From Oscillospiraceae bacterium (GTDB lineage: Bacteria > Bacillota > Clostridia > Oscillospirales > Acutalibacteraceae): DNA of 49,478 bases. Numbering within the stretch: position 1 is the first letter of the stretch; each line of letters begins with the position of its first letter. A model generated the notes under the pieces. It had not been told where the DNA came from. It saw nothing but the letters and a program-made list of their open reading frames with translations, and ran no database searches. The stretch covers positions 1 to 49,478 of the forward strand of contig SVNZ01000008.1 in assembly GCA_015066595.1 (NCBI GenBank). Direction: 5' to 3'. Position numbers and translations under genes: made by a program. Shown piece after piece: positions 33,306 to 41,596 of this stretch.

Positions 33306-34515
33306 CATTTTTCTTTCTGATAACAGAGCCTTGTGGTATCTCTTGGTCCACTTCCATAAAGAGCTTTTGCATCGGGTGTGGTGCGCTGTCAACAGTCTCG
33401 CCGAACTCTGTGGTGAGCGACTTGCACACTACAGTGAACGGAACACCTGATGGTGGGAGCACGTCGAGTGTATCAGAAACATAAAACTTGTTACGCTGAG
33501 TGATGGTAGCAATACCATCTTTGTACCCCTCGCCCATTGCAACAACATTGTAGTTACGGATATATCCACCGTTTTCGGTGGTCTGGCCGGGTTCTGTACC
33601 AAAGAAAAAGCCTGTTGAATACTCTCTGTGAGAGATTTTTTCGAGTTCTTCTTTTATCCAAGGTTTGAGCTCAAACTCATCAGGATTTTTTAAGTAATCA
33701 TCGAGTGCGTGACGGTATGCGTTTGTAGTAACAGCGGTGTAGTACGCTGACTTTGCTCTGCCCTCGATTTTAAAACTGGAAATACCAGCCTTCACTAGCT
33801 CGTCGATGTACTCAATCATACAGAGGTCACGTGAGTTATAAAGGTAAGTTCCACCGTTTTCTTCAATCACAGGGAAGAACTGGCCATCTCTGTTTTCCTC
33901 AAACAAATGGTATTTCCAGCGACAAGGCTGTGCACAGTCACCTCTGTTTGCATCTCTGCCTGTCATAAAAGACGAAATAAGGCATCTGCCCGAAAAAGAT
34001 ACGCACATAGCACCATGTACAAAACACTCAATTTCGAGTTCTTTCGGTATTTTTGCACGCATATCGGCGATTTCTGGAAGTGTCATCTCACGAGCAAGTA
34101 CTACACGTGAAGCACCTAAATTATACCATGCATTTGCACTCTCGTAGTTAATAATACCACCTTGGGTTGAGACATGACGCTCAATGCTAGGTGCGTATTT
34201 TTTTGCCATCTCAAAAACGCCTAAATCAGCGATAATGAAAGCATCTACCCCACATTCTGCTGCCTGCACTAAAAAGTCAGGCATAGACAAAACATCTTCG
34301 TTTCTAGGCAATGTGTTACAGGTAAGGTACAGCTTTTTATCTTTTACGTGTGCCATATCGCAAACAACTTTTAATTCTTCTATAGAAAAATTCTTCGATG
34401 CAGTCCGCATACCAAAGCTCTTTCCTGCGACATATACAGCGTCTGCGCCGAAAGATAGCGCAGAGCTCAAACATTCCATATCTCCTGCAGGAGATAAAAT
34501 TTCAGGTTTAGTCAT
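33292..34515 (-). CDS. U32 family tRNA hydroxylation protein (TrhP-like)
   Basis: A 407-residue member of the U32 'peptidase' family. Despite the old name, Bacillus and E. coli relatives (YrrO/TrhP) take part in prephenate-dependent hydroxylation of tRNA wobble uridine to ho5U. The family signature FVHGAMCVSFSGRCLISSFMTGRDANRGDCAQPCRWKY (residues ~163-200) carries the conserved cysteines. Placement directly behind mltG matches the Bacillus yrrL-yrrM-yrrN-yrrO order. Only two bases separate it from the mltG stop. Its end overlaps the T-box promoter region of alaS. Confidence 0.88.
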   Translation of the reverse strand: MTKPEILSPAGDMECLSSALSFGADAVYVAGKSFGMRTASKNFSIEELKVVCDMAHVKDKKLYLTCNTLPRNEDVLSMPDFLVQAAECGVDAFIIADLGVFEMAKKYAPSIERHVSTQGGIINYESANAWYNLGASRVVLAREMTLPEIADMRAKIPKELEIECFVHGAMCVSFSGRCLISSFMTGRDANRGDCAQPCRWKYHLFEENRDGQFFPVIEENGGTYLYNSRDLCMIEYIDELVKAGISSFKIEGRAKSAYYTAVTTNAYRHALDDYLKNPDEFELKPWIKEELEKISHREYSTGFFFGTEPGQTTENGGYIRNYNVVAMGEGYKDGIATITQRNKFYVSDTLDVLPPSGVPFTVVCKSLTTEFGETVDSAPHPMQKLFMEVDQEIPQGSVIRKKNVDIK

Positions 34516-34517
34516 AA

Positions 34518-35930
34518 TTATCCAATAAGTGTAAGGTTATACTCGTGTTCTGCGTTTGTAGTAGCATAGTACGCAGTTGATCCGTTTTCTACTGTATCGT
34601 GACAGAAGAAGTAGTAGCTTGTATCGTTCGGACCGAGCGCTGCAAGGATAGCATCCAAACTAGGGTTGCATATAGGTCCTGCAGGAAGTCCTGAGAAGTT
34701 GTTTGTGTTATATGAGCTTTCGTATGTGTCTCTGATAGTTTCAGGAACATCTTTGTACTCACGGTACGGATAATAAACAGTACAGTCACAGTTGAGCTGT
34801 GAAACACCCATCTCAACACCATACTCAAGACGGTTGTGGAGAACAGATGAGACGTTGTACATATCTTCTTCGTTAGCAGCCTCAGCCTGAATGATAGATG
34901 CGATCGTTATAATCTCATCCATTGAATAATCAGACTTTTCAACAAGCTTGTCCAATGTTGTGCTCTTTGAAGCGCCAAGGTACTTACTCTTTGTACCATA
35001 CATCTTATTCTCGAAGTTGTTGAGCATTTTTGAAACTACTGTTTCAGGATCTTCGTTGAGATAGAAGTCGTAAGTATCAGGGAAAAGATAGCCCTCGAGC
35101 TTATAATAGCGCTCTTTCTCGTTATCTATTTCTTCTAAGAAGGTGTATGACTCATCGAAATCATCGCTGTTACACACATCCAAGAAAGCCTGAACGTCTT
35201 CTACTACGCCTTCCTCGTGGAGCTTGTTAGCGATTTCGATAACGTTCATACCTTCTGTGAGCTGTACAGTAACGATATCGGTACGGTTGACGTTGCTTTG
35301 GAGGAAATTGATGATAGCTTCGTAGTCCTTATCGGTCTCGATTTCAAACTCACCCTGTCTGAAACCGTCAACAGAGCTTGTGATATCAGCATAAAGAACA
35401 AAAAAATCTGCTCTGTCTATAACACCTGCATCCTCGAGAATCTGACCAATCTGCTCCATAGTCGGGTCAGCAGGAATGCTGACGACTACGGTTTTCGGGT
35501 CTTTCTCACGTTCGATGGCAAGCAAATCGTTGACACCAACAAGAATCACCTGTGACAAAACGATGCCGATAATAACAACCATAGTAAGCCATACCCACTT
35601 GAACATTTTCTGGTTACGCTTTGCTTTGTTCTTTTCGATACGTTTGTCTTCTTTGCTCTGCTGTTTCAAAGCTTTTTTTGACTCACGCTCGATGCGCTTC
35701 TTTGTGTCAGAATCACTGTAGGAGTTAATCTCGTTAGACTTTCGTCTGCGTCGAAGCTGTGATGAGCTTGAGCTAAACCCTACGTACGAGTCATCATCCC
35801 CATACTGACGTACAGAAGAACTGTCGTCGCTGAGCACGTTCTTGTTGAAACCACGCTTGAACTCGTCGATTTTCTTTCTCCTTGTATCTTCTATTGAATC
35901 ATTAGAATAATTATTGTTAAAATCACTCAT
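34518..35930 (-). CDS. mltG: Endolytic transglycosylase MltG
   Basis: A 470-residue membrane-anchored lytic transglycosylase (YceG fold) that cuts nascent glycan strands and ends their elongation. The N-terminal ~115 residues are cytosolic and highly charged. One TM helix follows (about 117-138), then a LysM-like region (DIVTVQLTEGMNVIEIANKLHEEGV) and the catalytic domain. The active glutamate lies in IASIIQAEAANEEDM, with SQLNCDCTVYY and YNTNNFSGLPAGPICNP downstream. The cytosolic extension is longer than in E. coli. AAGGAGG precedes the ATG. Confidence 0.94.
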   Translation of the reverse strand: MSDFNNNYSNDSIEDTRRKKIDEFKRGFNKNVLSDDSSSVRQYGDDDSYVGFSSSSSQLRRRRKSNEINSYSDSDTKKRIERESKKALKQQSKEDKRIEKNKAKRNQKMFKWVWLTMVVIIGIVLSQVILVGVNDLLAIEREKDPKTVVVSIPADPTMEQIGQILEDAGVIDRADFFVLYADITSSVDGFRQGEFEIETDKDYEAIINFLQSNVNRTDIVTVQLTEGMNVIEIANKLHEEGVVEDVQAFLDVCNSDDFDESYTFLEEIDNEKERYYKLEGYLFPDTYDFYLNEDPETVVSKMLNNFENKMYGTKSKYLGASKSTTLDKLVEKSDYSMDEIITIASIIQAEAANEEDMYNVSSVLHNRLEYGVEMGVSQLNCDCTVYYPYREYKDVPETIRDTYESSYNTNNFSGLPAGPICNPSLDAILAALGPNDTSYYFFCHDTVENGSTAYYATTNAEHEYNLTLIG

Positions 35931-35962
35931 AATTATCCTCCTTTGCTACGGTTAAAAGAATT

Positions 35963-36517
35963 TTATGTATGTTTAATATATGAATCACAAACGATTGTAT
36001 CTACTTTTACGTCGGTTTTGTCACTATCAACGCTAGGAAGTATGTTATCAGAATATACAAGACAGATTTTTTCACCGGTGTAGGCTTTCAAAAACCTGTC
36101 ATAACAACCTTTTCCATATCCGACACGGTTTCCGGATAAGTCACAGCACAGTGCCGGTACAACGCAAATGCTGTTAGAAAAATCAACTACTTCTTTTGAT
36201 AAATCCTGTGGTTCAAGTATCTTGAATCTGCCGATTTTTAATTCTTCTAAAGAATTTATATAATAAAAAGTAAGTGAATAATCGTCGTTAGTGACAGGGA
36301 CTGCTACACGCTTTTTGTTAGCAAAAGCGGCAGTTATCAAACCAAAAGTATCAATCTCGCTGTCGGTAGAAACATAAGTGAGCACTGTGTCACAGTTTCT
36401 GTACTTGTCACAAAGCAATAACCTGCTTTGAATCTCAAGGTCTAGCGAACGCTTTTTCCTTTTATCAAGCAAAGCTCTTTTTTGTAAAAGCTGTGCCCGA
36501 AGCTGAGTTTTATTCAT
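35963..36517 (-). CDS. 5-formyltetrahydrofolate cyclo-ligase
   Basis: A 184-residue enzyme that uses ATP to convert 5-formyl-THF to 5,10-methenyl-THF, returning stored folate to the one-carbon pool. The nucleotide and folate motif GNRVGYGKGCYDRFL (residues ~131-145) is diagnostic. Its ATG lies 8 bases inside the DJ-1 family gene, so the two are coupled. In an operon headed by a flavin thymidylate synthase the folate link is sensible. Confidence 0.94.
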   Translation of the reverse strand: MNKTQLRAQLLQKRALLDKRKKRSLDLEIQSRLLLCDKYRNCDTVLTYVSTDSEIDTFGLITAAFANKKRVAVPVTNDDYSLTFYYINSLEELKIGRFKILEPQDLSKEVVDFSNSICVVPALCCDLSGNRVGYGKGCYDRFLKAYTGEKICLVYSDNILPSVDSDKTDVKVDTIVCDSYIKHT

Positions 36518-37067
36518 CGCACTGCATCGCCTTTCTGATACCTAGAGCAACTTCTTCACCCTTGATTTTTGTAACAATAGCCAGTGCGAAGTCAACTGAA
36601 CATCCGGGACCTTTTCCGGTGATGATATTATTATCAACAACTACTTTTGCCCCATCGGTCTTAGCACCGATGAGCTCCTTTTCAAAACCAGGATAGCAGG
36701 TAGCGTGCTTTGAAGAAAGCAAACCGAGTCTGCCTAAAACAATAGGTGCAGCACAGATAGCACAAACAAGGATATCGTTTTCCACGCAATATTTTGCAAC
36801 CTCACCCGGGAGTTTATTCTTTCCGCTCGAGAGTGTCTCGGCACCGGGCATACCGCCGGGATAGATAGCACCACTGACCTCACTCATATCAGATGGAAAG
36901 TCAGCTGCTGTTATATCAGCGATAACTTTGATACCGTGTGAGCCGACAACTGTAGTGGTATCGTTCATCGAAACGGTAGTAACCTCTATCTGAGCACGAC
37001 GCAGAATGTCTACACACGATAGTGCTTCGATCTCTTCAAATCCATCGGCTAAAAAACAATATATCAT
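36510..37067 (-). CDS. DJ-1/PfpI family protein
   Basis: A 185-residue DJ-1-like protein. The nucleophile cysteine sits in VCAICAAPIVLG (near residue 106) and the conserved acidic residue in LADGFEEIEAL near the start. Members act as glyoxalase/deglycase-like or stress proteins; the reaction here is not known. It is sandwiched in the thyX operon, 13 bp behind the DUF2156 gene and overlapping the cyclo-ligase by 8 bp. Confidence 0.92.
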   Translation of the reverse strand: MIYCFLADGFEEIEALSCVDILRRAQIEVTTVSMNDTTTVVGSHGIKVIADITAADFPSDMSEVSGAIYPGGMPGAETLSSGKNKLPGEVAKYCVENDILVCAICAAPIVLGRLGLLSSKHATCYPGFEKELIGAKTDGAKVVVDNNIITGKGPGCSVDFALAIVTKIKGEEVALGIRKAMQCDE

Positions 37068-37080
37068 AACGACCTCCGAA

Positions 37081-37953
37081 TCATTTACTGATAGCTGTGT
37101 ATTTCATTAGAATTTTGTCAGGGTTGTAGGAAAGCTTTGATTTGCGCAAGCCTTCCAGACCCAGATCTTCTTCTCTGTTAAACTGTAGATACTCTGTGTG
37201 GGATTTTGCAAACTCGTTGTTGATAACAGCATATGCACCGTCAACACCAACCGCTTTTTCAAAATGTATGTCGAGTACTGAGCTGTTGATTGGTGAAGCA
37301 ATCGTCATTGCAACAGGTCGGCTGTTGACATACAGCACCCCACCCATAAGCGAAAGCTCATCAAAATGATCCAGTGCCTCTCTTATAGCTAAAAGCTCGC
37401 TTTTGTCGCCAACATTTTTCAAATCCCACATATGAGCAACCATATATGCATCTTCAAAGTTGGATTCATCTAAAGCTTTGTAGCAATAGTCCTCGTTGTT
37501 ACGCATAAATTTAGATATATGGTTACGTTTTGCGTGGAACTTCTTGCCCGGCAAAAGCGCAAGATTTTCTGATGAATAAATATAATCTGCGCTGTCTCTT
37601 TCTTCAATGAAAGTAAACACATCGGGATAAAGATGGCGGAGTATCTCAGCATTAGTTTTGTTAAGCATGCCGATAAGCGGTTTTATCTTTCGCTCTTTGG
37701 CATCCGCCATAATAACCTCCAGCATTTCAAGCGGTGGTTTATTTCCGATAGGAAATGTGTATCCGCTGACTTTTCCGTCTTTTAAATATGCCTTATACAA
37801 AACATCGTTATGATTACATACTCTGATGTCGTATTTGTTACGCCACAGAAAGGTTGTTGCAAAAGATATATCACAACCAATCTGTCCGCTGTTTTCGGTA
37901 AGCGCTGTTATCCAGTTTTTATCTTCTAATGTAGGTGTCTTAAAATCAAGCAT
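37081..37953 (-). CDS. DUF2156 protein (phosphatidylglycerol lysyltransferase-like domain)
   Basis: A 290-residue soluble protein with the tandem GNAT-like DUF2156 fold found in the C-terminal half of MprF. Recognisable stretches are KKFHAKRNHISKFMRNN (about residue 137-153), VNSRPVAMTIASPI (about 214) and AYAVINNEFAKSHTEYLQFNREEDLGLEGLRKSKLSYNP (about 240-278). No membrane domain is present, so it is not a full MprF. It may transfer an aminoacyl group from tRNA, but the acceptor is unknown. AAGGAAG precedes the ATG. Confidence 0.85.
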   Translation of the reverse strand: MLDFKTPTLEDKNWITALTENSGQIGCDISFATTFLWRNKYDIRVCNHNDVLYKAYLKDGKVSGYTFPIGNKPPLEMLEVIMADAKERKIKPLIGMLNKTNAEILRHLYPDVFTFIEERDSADYIYSSENLALLPGKKFHAKRNHISKFMRNNEDYCYKALDESNFEDAYMVAHMWDLKNVGDKSELLAIREALDHFDELSLMGGVLYVNSRPVAMTIASPINSSVLDIHFEKAVGVDGAYAVINNEFAKSHTEYLQFNREEDLGLEGLRKSKLSYNPDKILMKYTAISK

Positions 37954-37968
37954 GTATAGCTTCCTTGC

Positions 37969-38634
37969 TCACAGTTTTGTGTCTATTATATCAAGTATCT
38001 GCTGTGTAATGGTTTCTATACTTTTTGGAGTATCGCCATCGGCACATAAGATATGTACCCACGAAAGTTTTTTTAGTGCATACAAAGCGCTCTTTCGGCA
38101 AGAAAGCAAGAAGTTCATATTCTTTTCGTGAATGTCCTTTTTGCTTTCGTCGCCCTTATATCTGCCACTCATGAGCTTTTGAGAAACCTCGGGTGGCATA
38201 TCAAGATAAATGACGATATCTGGCTTTGGTACACAAAGGCGGTTGTACTCGTAGTCTTCGCACCATTCTATATAATCATCACGCTCGCTATCAGGTACTT
38301 TTGACATCTGATAAATGATGTTAGAAGTAACGTATCTGTCAGCGATGATATAGTCGCATTCTTCGTAGTCTTTTTTCCAGTCTTTGATGAAAGACGCTAC
38401 TCTGTCTACTGCATAAAATGAAGATGCAGCATATGCGTTGACATCATCAGGAGTATCTCCAAGCTCACCACCCAAATACATTTTCACAAGTGATGATGTA
38501 GAGCTGTTGTAGTCAGGAAAAGTGAGTTTTCTGACCTTGTGTCCTCTGCTGAGCAGTTCCTGTGTAATAAGCTGTGACTGGGTACCTTTTCCGCTACCAT
38601 CGAGTCCTTCTATAACAATGAGTTTACTTGCCAT
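37969..38634 (-). CDS. tmk: Thymidylate kinase
   Basis: A 221-residue kinase converting dTMP to dTDP. The P-loop is IEGLDGSGKGTQ (residues 8-19), the DR-type motif is in IIADRYVTSN, and the LID region is SGRYKGDESKKDIHE. The tail is slightly longer than E. coli Tmk. Its ATG lies inside the last codons of thyX (11-bp overlap), so the two sequential steps of dTTP synthesis are translationally coupled. Confidence 0.93.
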   Translation of the reverse strand: MASKLIVIEGLDGSGKGTQSQLITQELLSRGHKVRKLTFPDYNSSTSSLVKMYLGGELGDTPDDVNAYAASSFYAVDRVASFIKDWKKDYEECDYIIADRYVTSNIIYQMSKVPDSERDDYIEWCEDYEYNRLCVPKPDIVIYLDMPPEVSQKLMSGRYKGDESKKDIHEKNMNFLLSCRKSALYALKKLSWVHILCADGDTPKSIETITQQILDIIDTKL

Positions 38635-39424
38635 ATTTTTCCCTAACTTCCTTTATCTTACCACAAGTCATCTTGCCCTCAGGGCATGCTCCTCTGATGC
38701 ATCTAGGACCACTGTTTTTAAACAGCATTGGTGCCACTTCTTTGCAAAGCGCTAGCATCTGGCACGCTACTTCCTGTATCTCCCACTGTGCACGGTTGCA
38801 ACAACGGTGGTCAAAGAAGTTATTAAGACTGCGCACGTTAAAGGTGCAAATAATTTTAGTAGTGCAAGCGTTTGGTAGCACAAAACGAGCATCTTCGTTA
38901 GCTTTTTTTACGTATTGACTAAAGAGAGCTTTGTTCTCTTCTTTAAATGTATTTATTATTTCTTCATCAGTGCCTTTTAATTCTTTTTGAGAATTTTCTT
39001 TGATATATCCAACAACTAAAGCGTCACGAATCTCAGCGTATGCATCACACTGCACATCAATAACTTTTTTGTATGCATCAAAGGCTTTTTTGTTACGCTC
39101 AATTTCAGGTGGAGTAACAAACTCAAATCTGGTGCCATCCACATAACGCTGTGACTGCTGACTGTATGACGCAATACGATGACGCACGAGCTGGTGCGAA
39201 CAAGCACGGGATATGCCCTCAATACCAAAAGTAAATGTCGCATGCTCAACAGGACTTGCGTGACCAAGAGATGTCAGCATATCAAGAAAATCGTTGGTTT
39301 TTTCTACGGTTAAGCCTTCCTTGATGTTTTCGATATCTGTAGCTGAATAGCACAGCTTTGCAGCCATAGCAACAGTCTGCTCAGGCTGTGGAGTATGTGC
39401 CAGAAGTGTTACCTTGATACTCAT
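38624..39424 (-). CDS. thyX: Flavin-dependent thymidylate synthase
   Basis: A 266-residue ThyX that makes dTMP from dUMP using FAD, NADPH and methylene-THF. The signature RHRIASYSQQSQRY (residues ~79-92) is the RHR-x7-S motif, and the C-terminal NFFDHRCCNRAQWEIQ segment holds the substrate residues. It heads the seven-gene minus-strand run. GAGG precedes the ATG. No thyA is visible in the window. Confidence 0.96.
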   Translation of the reverse strand: MSIKVTLLAHTPQPEQTVAMAAKLCYSATDIENIKEGLTVEKTNDFLDMLTSLGHASPVEHATFTFGIEGISRACSHQLVRHRIASYSQQSQRYVDGTRFEFVTPPEIERNKKAFDAYKKVIDVQCDAYAEIRDALVVGYIKENSQKELKGTDEEIINTFKEENKALFSQYVKKANEDARFVLPNACTTKIICTFNVRSLNNFFDHRCCNRAQWEIQEVACQMLALCKEVAPMLFKNSGPRCIRGACPEGKMTCGKIKEVREKYGK

Positions 39425-39475
39425 ATTTATACCTCATTCCAAATCGACATAATAACTCATTTTATAATTAGAAAT

Positions 39476-39504
39476 ATTATATCACAAACAGTTTTACTAT
39501 TCAA
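39476..39504 (-). promoter_or_regulatory. Promoter of the thyX operon
   Basis: On the minus strand TTGAAT (39504-39499) and TATAAT (39481-39476) are 17 bp apart, about 50 bp before thyX. Confidence 0.7.
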
Positions 39505-39558
39505 TAGTTTGATATCAATAAAAACAACGTTTTTGACACAATATATATAAATCTGCTA

Positions 39559-39587
39559 TTGAACAACCACAAAATACGTGGTATAAT
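39559..39587 (+). promoter_or_regulatory. Promoter of the DUF975 gene
   Basis: TTGAAC (39559-39564) and TATAAT (39582-39587) with a 17-bp spacer; GGGGGT lies before the ATG. Confidence 0.7.
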
Positions 39588-39630
39588 ACATCTGCAATAA
39601 AATGCAAATACAATTTTTGGGGGTACTATT

Positions 39631-40323
39631 ATGAACTATTCTATTGATCGTGCACAAGTTAAAGCTAATGCTAAAGCTCAGCTCGGTAGCAACTTATTCG
39701 GAAAAGTATGGATGATGGCTCTTGTTGTTATACTTATTCAGGGAGCAATCCTCACCATCGCTCCTTCTATTCCGGTTGTAGGTTCTGTTGCTACACTTGT
39801 GCTTACCGGACCACTTTCTATCGGTGTTTCACTTGTATTTCTGAAGCTCGAACGAGGTAACAGCGATATCGAACTCAGCGATATCTTTGTCAGCTTTTCA
39901 AACCGTTTCAGTAAAGACTTCTTGCTCGGCCTTATGATCAGTATCTTTACTTTCCTTTGGTCATTGCTCTTTATCATTCCTGGTATCATCAAAGCATACT
40001 CATACTCAATGTCTTTCTACATTTCACTTGACCACCCTGACTGGGATTGGAAACAGTGCATGGAAGAGAGTAAGAGAATCACAAATGGCCACAAAGGCGA
40101 GCTCTTTGTACTTGATTTAAGCTTTATTGGCTGGTACTTAGTAGGATCACTATGCTGCGGTATCGGTACACTTTGGGTTACTCCATACCACATGGCTGCT
40201 ATGGCTAACTACTACGAAGCACTCAAAGGTATGAATCAGGCTCCTGTATATGAAGCACCTGTTGCTCCACAGGCTCCAGTTGTTGAAGCTCCAGTAGAAG
40301 AGCCACAGAACCCACAGGGCTAA
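39631..40323 (+). CDS. DUF975 family membrane protein
   Basis: A 230-residue membrane protein of the DUF975 family, no known function. The family start (DRAQVKANAKAQL) is followed by about five TM segments. Other recognisable parts are FLKLERGNSDIELSDIFVSF, IPGIIKAYSYSMSFYI and YLVGSLCCGIGTLWVTPYHMAAMANYYE. The last ~25 residues are a Pro/Ala/Val/Glu-rich tail (APVAPQAPVVEAPVEEP), probably unstructured. A terminator follows. Confidence 0.88.
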   Translation: MNYSIDRAQVKANAKAQLGSNLFGKVWMMALVVILIQGAILTIAPSIPVVGSVATLVLTGPLSIGVSLVFLKLERGNSDIELSDIFVSFSNRFSKDFLLGLMISIFTFLWSLLFIIPGIIKAYSYSMSFYISLDHPDWDWKQCMEESKRITNGHKGELFVLDLSFIGWYLVGSLCCGIGTLWVTPYHMAAMANYYEALKGMNQAPVYEAPVAPQAPVVEAPVEEPQNPQG

Positions 40324-40353
40324 TATAGTAAACATAGGATAAATCGGATATAT

Positions 40354-40390
40354 AAAAGGGTCGTTTGTGCGGCCCTTTTTATTTTTTTGC
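40354..40390 (+). terminator. Terminator after the DUF975 gene
   Basis: AAAAGGG and CCCTTTTT pair around TCGTTTGTGCGG, followed by TATTTTTTT. Confidence 0.75.
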
Positions 40391-40395
40391 TTTCA

Positions 40396-40424
40396 TTGAC
40401 AAGAAATAACGAATATTTTATAAT
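40396..40424 (+). promoter_or_regulatory. Promoter of the DUF4190 gene
   Basis: TTGACA (40396-40401) and TATAAT (40419-40424), both perfect, with a 17-bp spacer: a strong promoter that overlaps the end of the preceding terminator. Confidence 0.8.
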
Positions 40425-40452
40425 TAAAGAGCAGAATATTTGGAGGTGCAGT

Positions 40453-40884
40453 ATGGACTACAATCAAAACAACAGCTATGAACCACAGCCACAGCAAAAC
40501 TATGAGCCACAATCTCAGTACACTCAACCACAATACCAACAGCCTGTTGATTCTCAATACACTCAGTCACAGTATCAACAGCCTTATTATCCAGAGCAAC
40601 CTGTGTATGCTGTCCCAACGAATGATAACAGCAAGGGGCTTTCTATTGCATCTCTTGTTTTGGGTATATTGTCTTTGACTTGTTGCTGCGGAAGCTTAAT
40701 AACAAGTGTTATTGCTTTGGTGCTTGGTATCATATCAAAAAGCATAAAAAAAGAAAATAACGGTATGGCAACAGCTGGCATAATACTGGGTGCTATCGGT
40801 ATCGTTTTCAGCATCATCTTCCTTATGGTATTGTTTATTAACGGTGGCGTTGAGTCTGTGGTCGAAGAATTTTATTACTACTAA
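40453..40884 (+). CDS. DUF4190 membrane protein with Gln/Tyr-rich N-terminus
   Basis: A 143-residue protein. Residues 1-57 are low-complexity, with repeats such as QYTQPQYQQP and QYTQSQYQQP. Residues 58-130 form a DUF4190-like domain of two TM hairpins (KGLSIASLVLGILSLTCCCG, MATAGIILGAIGIVFS). Function is unknown. GGAGG precedes the ATG. The gene has a perfect promoter, so it may be well expressed. Confidence 0.8.
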   Translation: MDYNQNNSYEPQPQQNYEPQSQYTQPQYQQPVDSQYTQSQYQQPYYPEQPVYAVPTNDNSKGLSIASLVLGILSLTCCCGSLITSVIALVLGIISKSIKKENNGMATAGIILGAIGIVFSIIFLMVLFINGGVESVVEEFYYY

Positions 40885-40890
40885 ACATTA

Positions 40891-40911
40891 GGGGCGGTTA
40901 ATCACCGCCCC
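40891..40911 (+). terminator. GC-rich hairpin after the DUF4190 gene
   Basis: GGGGCGGT pairs with the complementary CACCGCCCC around TAAT. Only a short, weak T stretch follows, so it may be a partial terminator allowing read-through into the DUF2752 gene. Confidence 0.5.
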
Positions 40912-40926
40912 ACATTTTCACGCTTT

Positions 40927-41331
40927 ATGAAACAATACACTAAATCTCAAAAAATATTTTATATAGTACTTCCGTTTGTCCTCATACCTGTTTTAGTTAT
41001 TTTGGGACGATATATATCTAACTACACACATCTTTTTCCACCATGTCCATCGTACACGCTACTTCACTTTAGTTGTCCGGGATGTGGTACTACACGTGCT
41101 GTAACTGCGCTGTTGCATGGCGATATACTGTTATCGCTCAGACAAAACCCTTTTGTCATCATCGGCATAGTGCTGATAGCTCTTGTGTACGTAGAATTTT
41201 TGCTCAAGGTATTTAATAAAAAACTTCCTTTTGAGATTTTCTCTAATATGAAGATAACATGGACTGTACTCATAGCTTTGGGTATATTCACTGTAATGAA
41301 AAACATCTTCCCTATACTTGCTCCTATTTAA
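40927..41331 (+). CDS. DUF2752 membrane protein
   Basis: A 134-residue protein of the DUF2752 family. Its signature CPGCGTTRAVTALLHGD (residues ~50-66) lies between TM segments near residues 10-28, 75-95 and 108-128. The paired cysteines could bind a metal, but no function is established. No ribosome site is obvious before the ATG, which suggests dependence on the upstream gene. DUF2752 and DUF4190 genes often lie together, as far as I recall. Confidence 0.85.
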   Translation: MKQYTKSQKIFYIVLPFVLIPVLVILGRYISNYTHLFPPCPSYTLLHFSCPGCGTTRAVTALLHGDILLSLRQNPFVIIGIVLIALVYVEFLLKVFNKKLPFEIFSNMKITWTVLIALGIFTVMKNIFPILAPI

Positions 41332-41363
41332 ACGAATGCTTTTTATATAGCATTCGTTTTTTG
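41331..41363 (+). terminator. Terminator after the DUF2752 gene
   Basis: ACGAATGC and GCATTCGT form a perfect stem around TTTTTATATA, followed by TTTTTTG. Confidence 0.85.
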
Positions 41364-41367
41364 TTTC

Positions 41368-41396
41368 TTGCATAGTGTGTATATATTTGATACAAT
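41368..41396 (+). promoter_or_regulatory. Promoter of the DUF6472 gene
   Basis: TTGCAT (41368-41373) and TACAAT (41391-41396) with a 17-bp spacer. The predicted leader is only about 13 bases. Confidence 0.6.
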
Positions 41397-41415
41397 ATTT
41401 TCAGGTGGTGAAATT

Positions 41416-41595
41416 ATGGCTAAATCTAACTGCGAATTCTGCGCATATTATATATACAACGAATACTACGACTGCTACGAATGTATGGTTAATCTTGATG
41501 AAGATGATATGGCAAAGTTCATGCAATCTTCGCTTGATAACTGCAGTTACTTTAAGTTCAGTGATGACTACAAAATCGTAAGGAAGCAAAACTAG
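41416..41595 (+). CDS. Small cysteine-rich protein, DUF6472 family
   Basis: A 59-residue protein with CEFC near the start, CYEC in the middle and a last cysteine in DNCSYF: the layout of a small zinc-binding domain. It resembles DUF6472, a family seen in Clostridia with no known function. It is acidic and aromatic (many Y and D). GGTGG precedes the ATG. It ends one base before the first CHR transporter gene, so they are likely co-transcribed. Confidence 0.78.
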   Translation: MAKSNCEFCAYYIYNEYYDCYECMVNLDEDDMAKFMQSSLDNCSYFKFSDDYKIVRKQN

Positions 41596-41596
41596 T

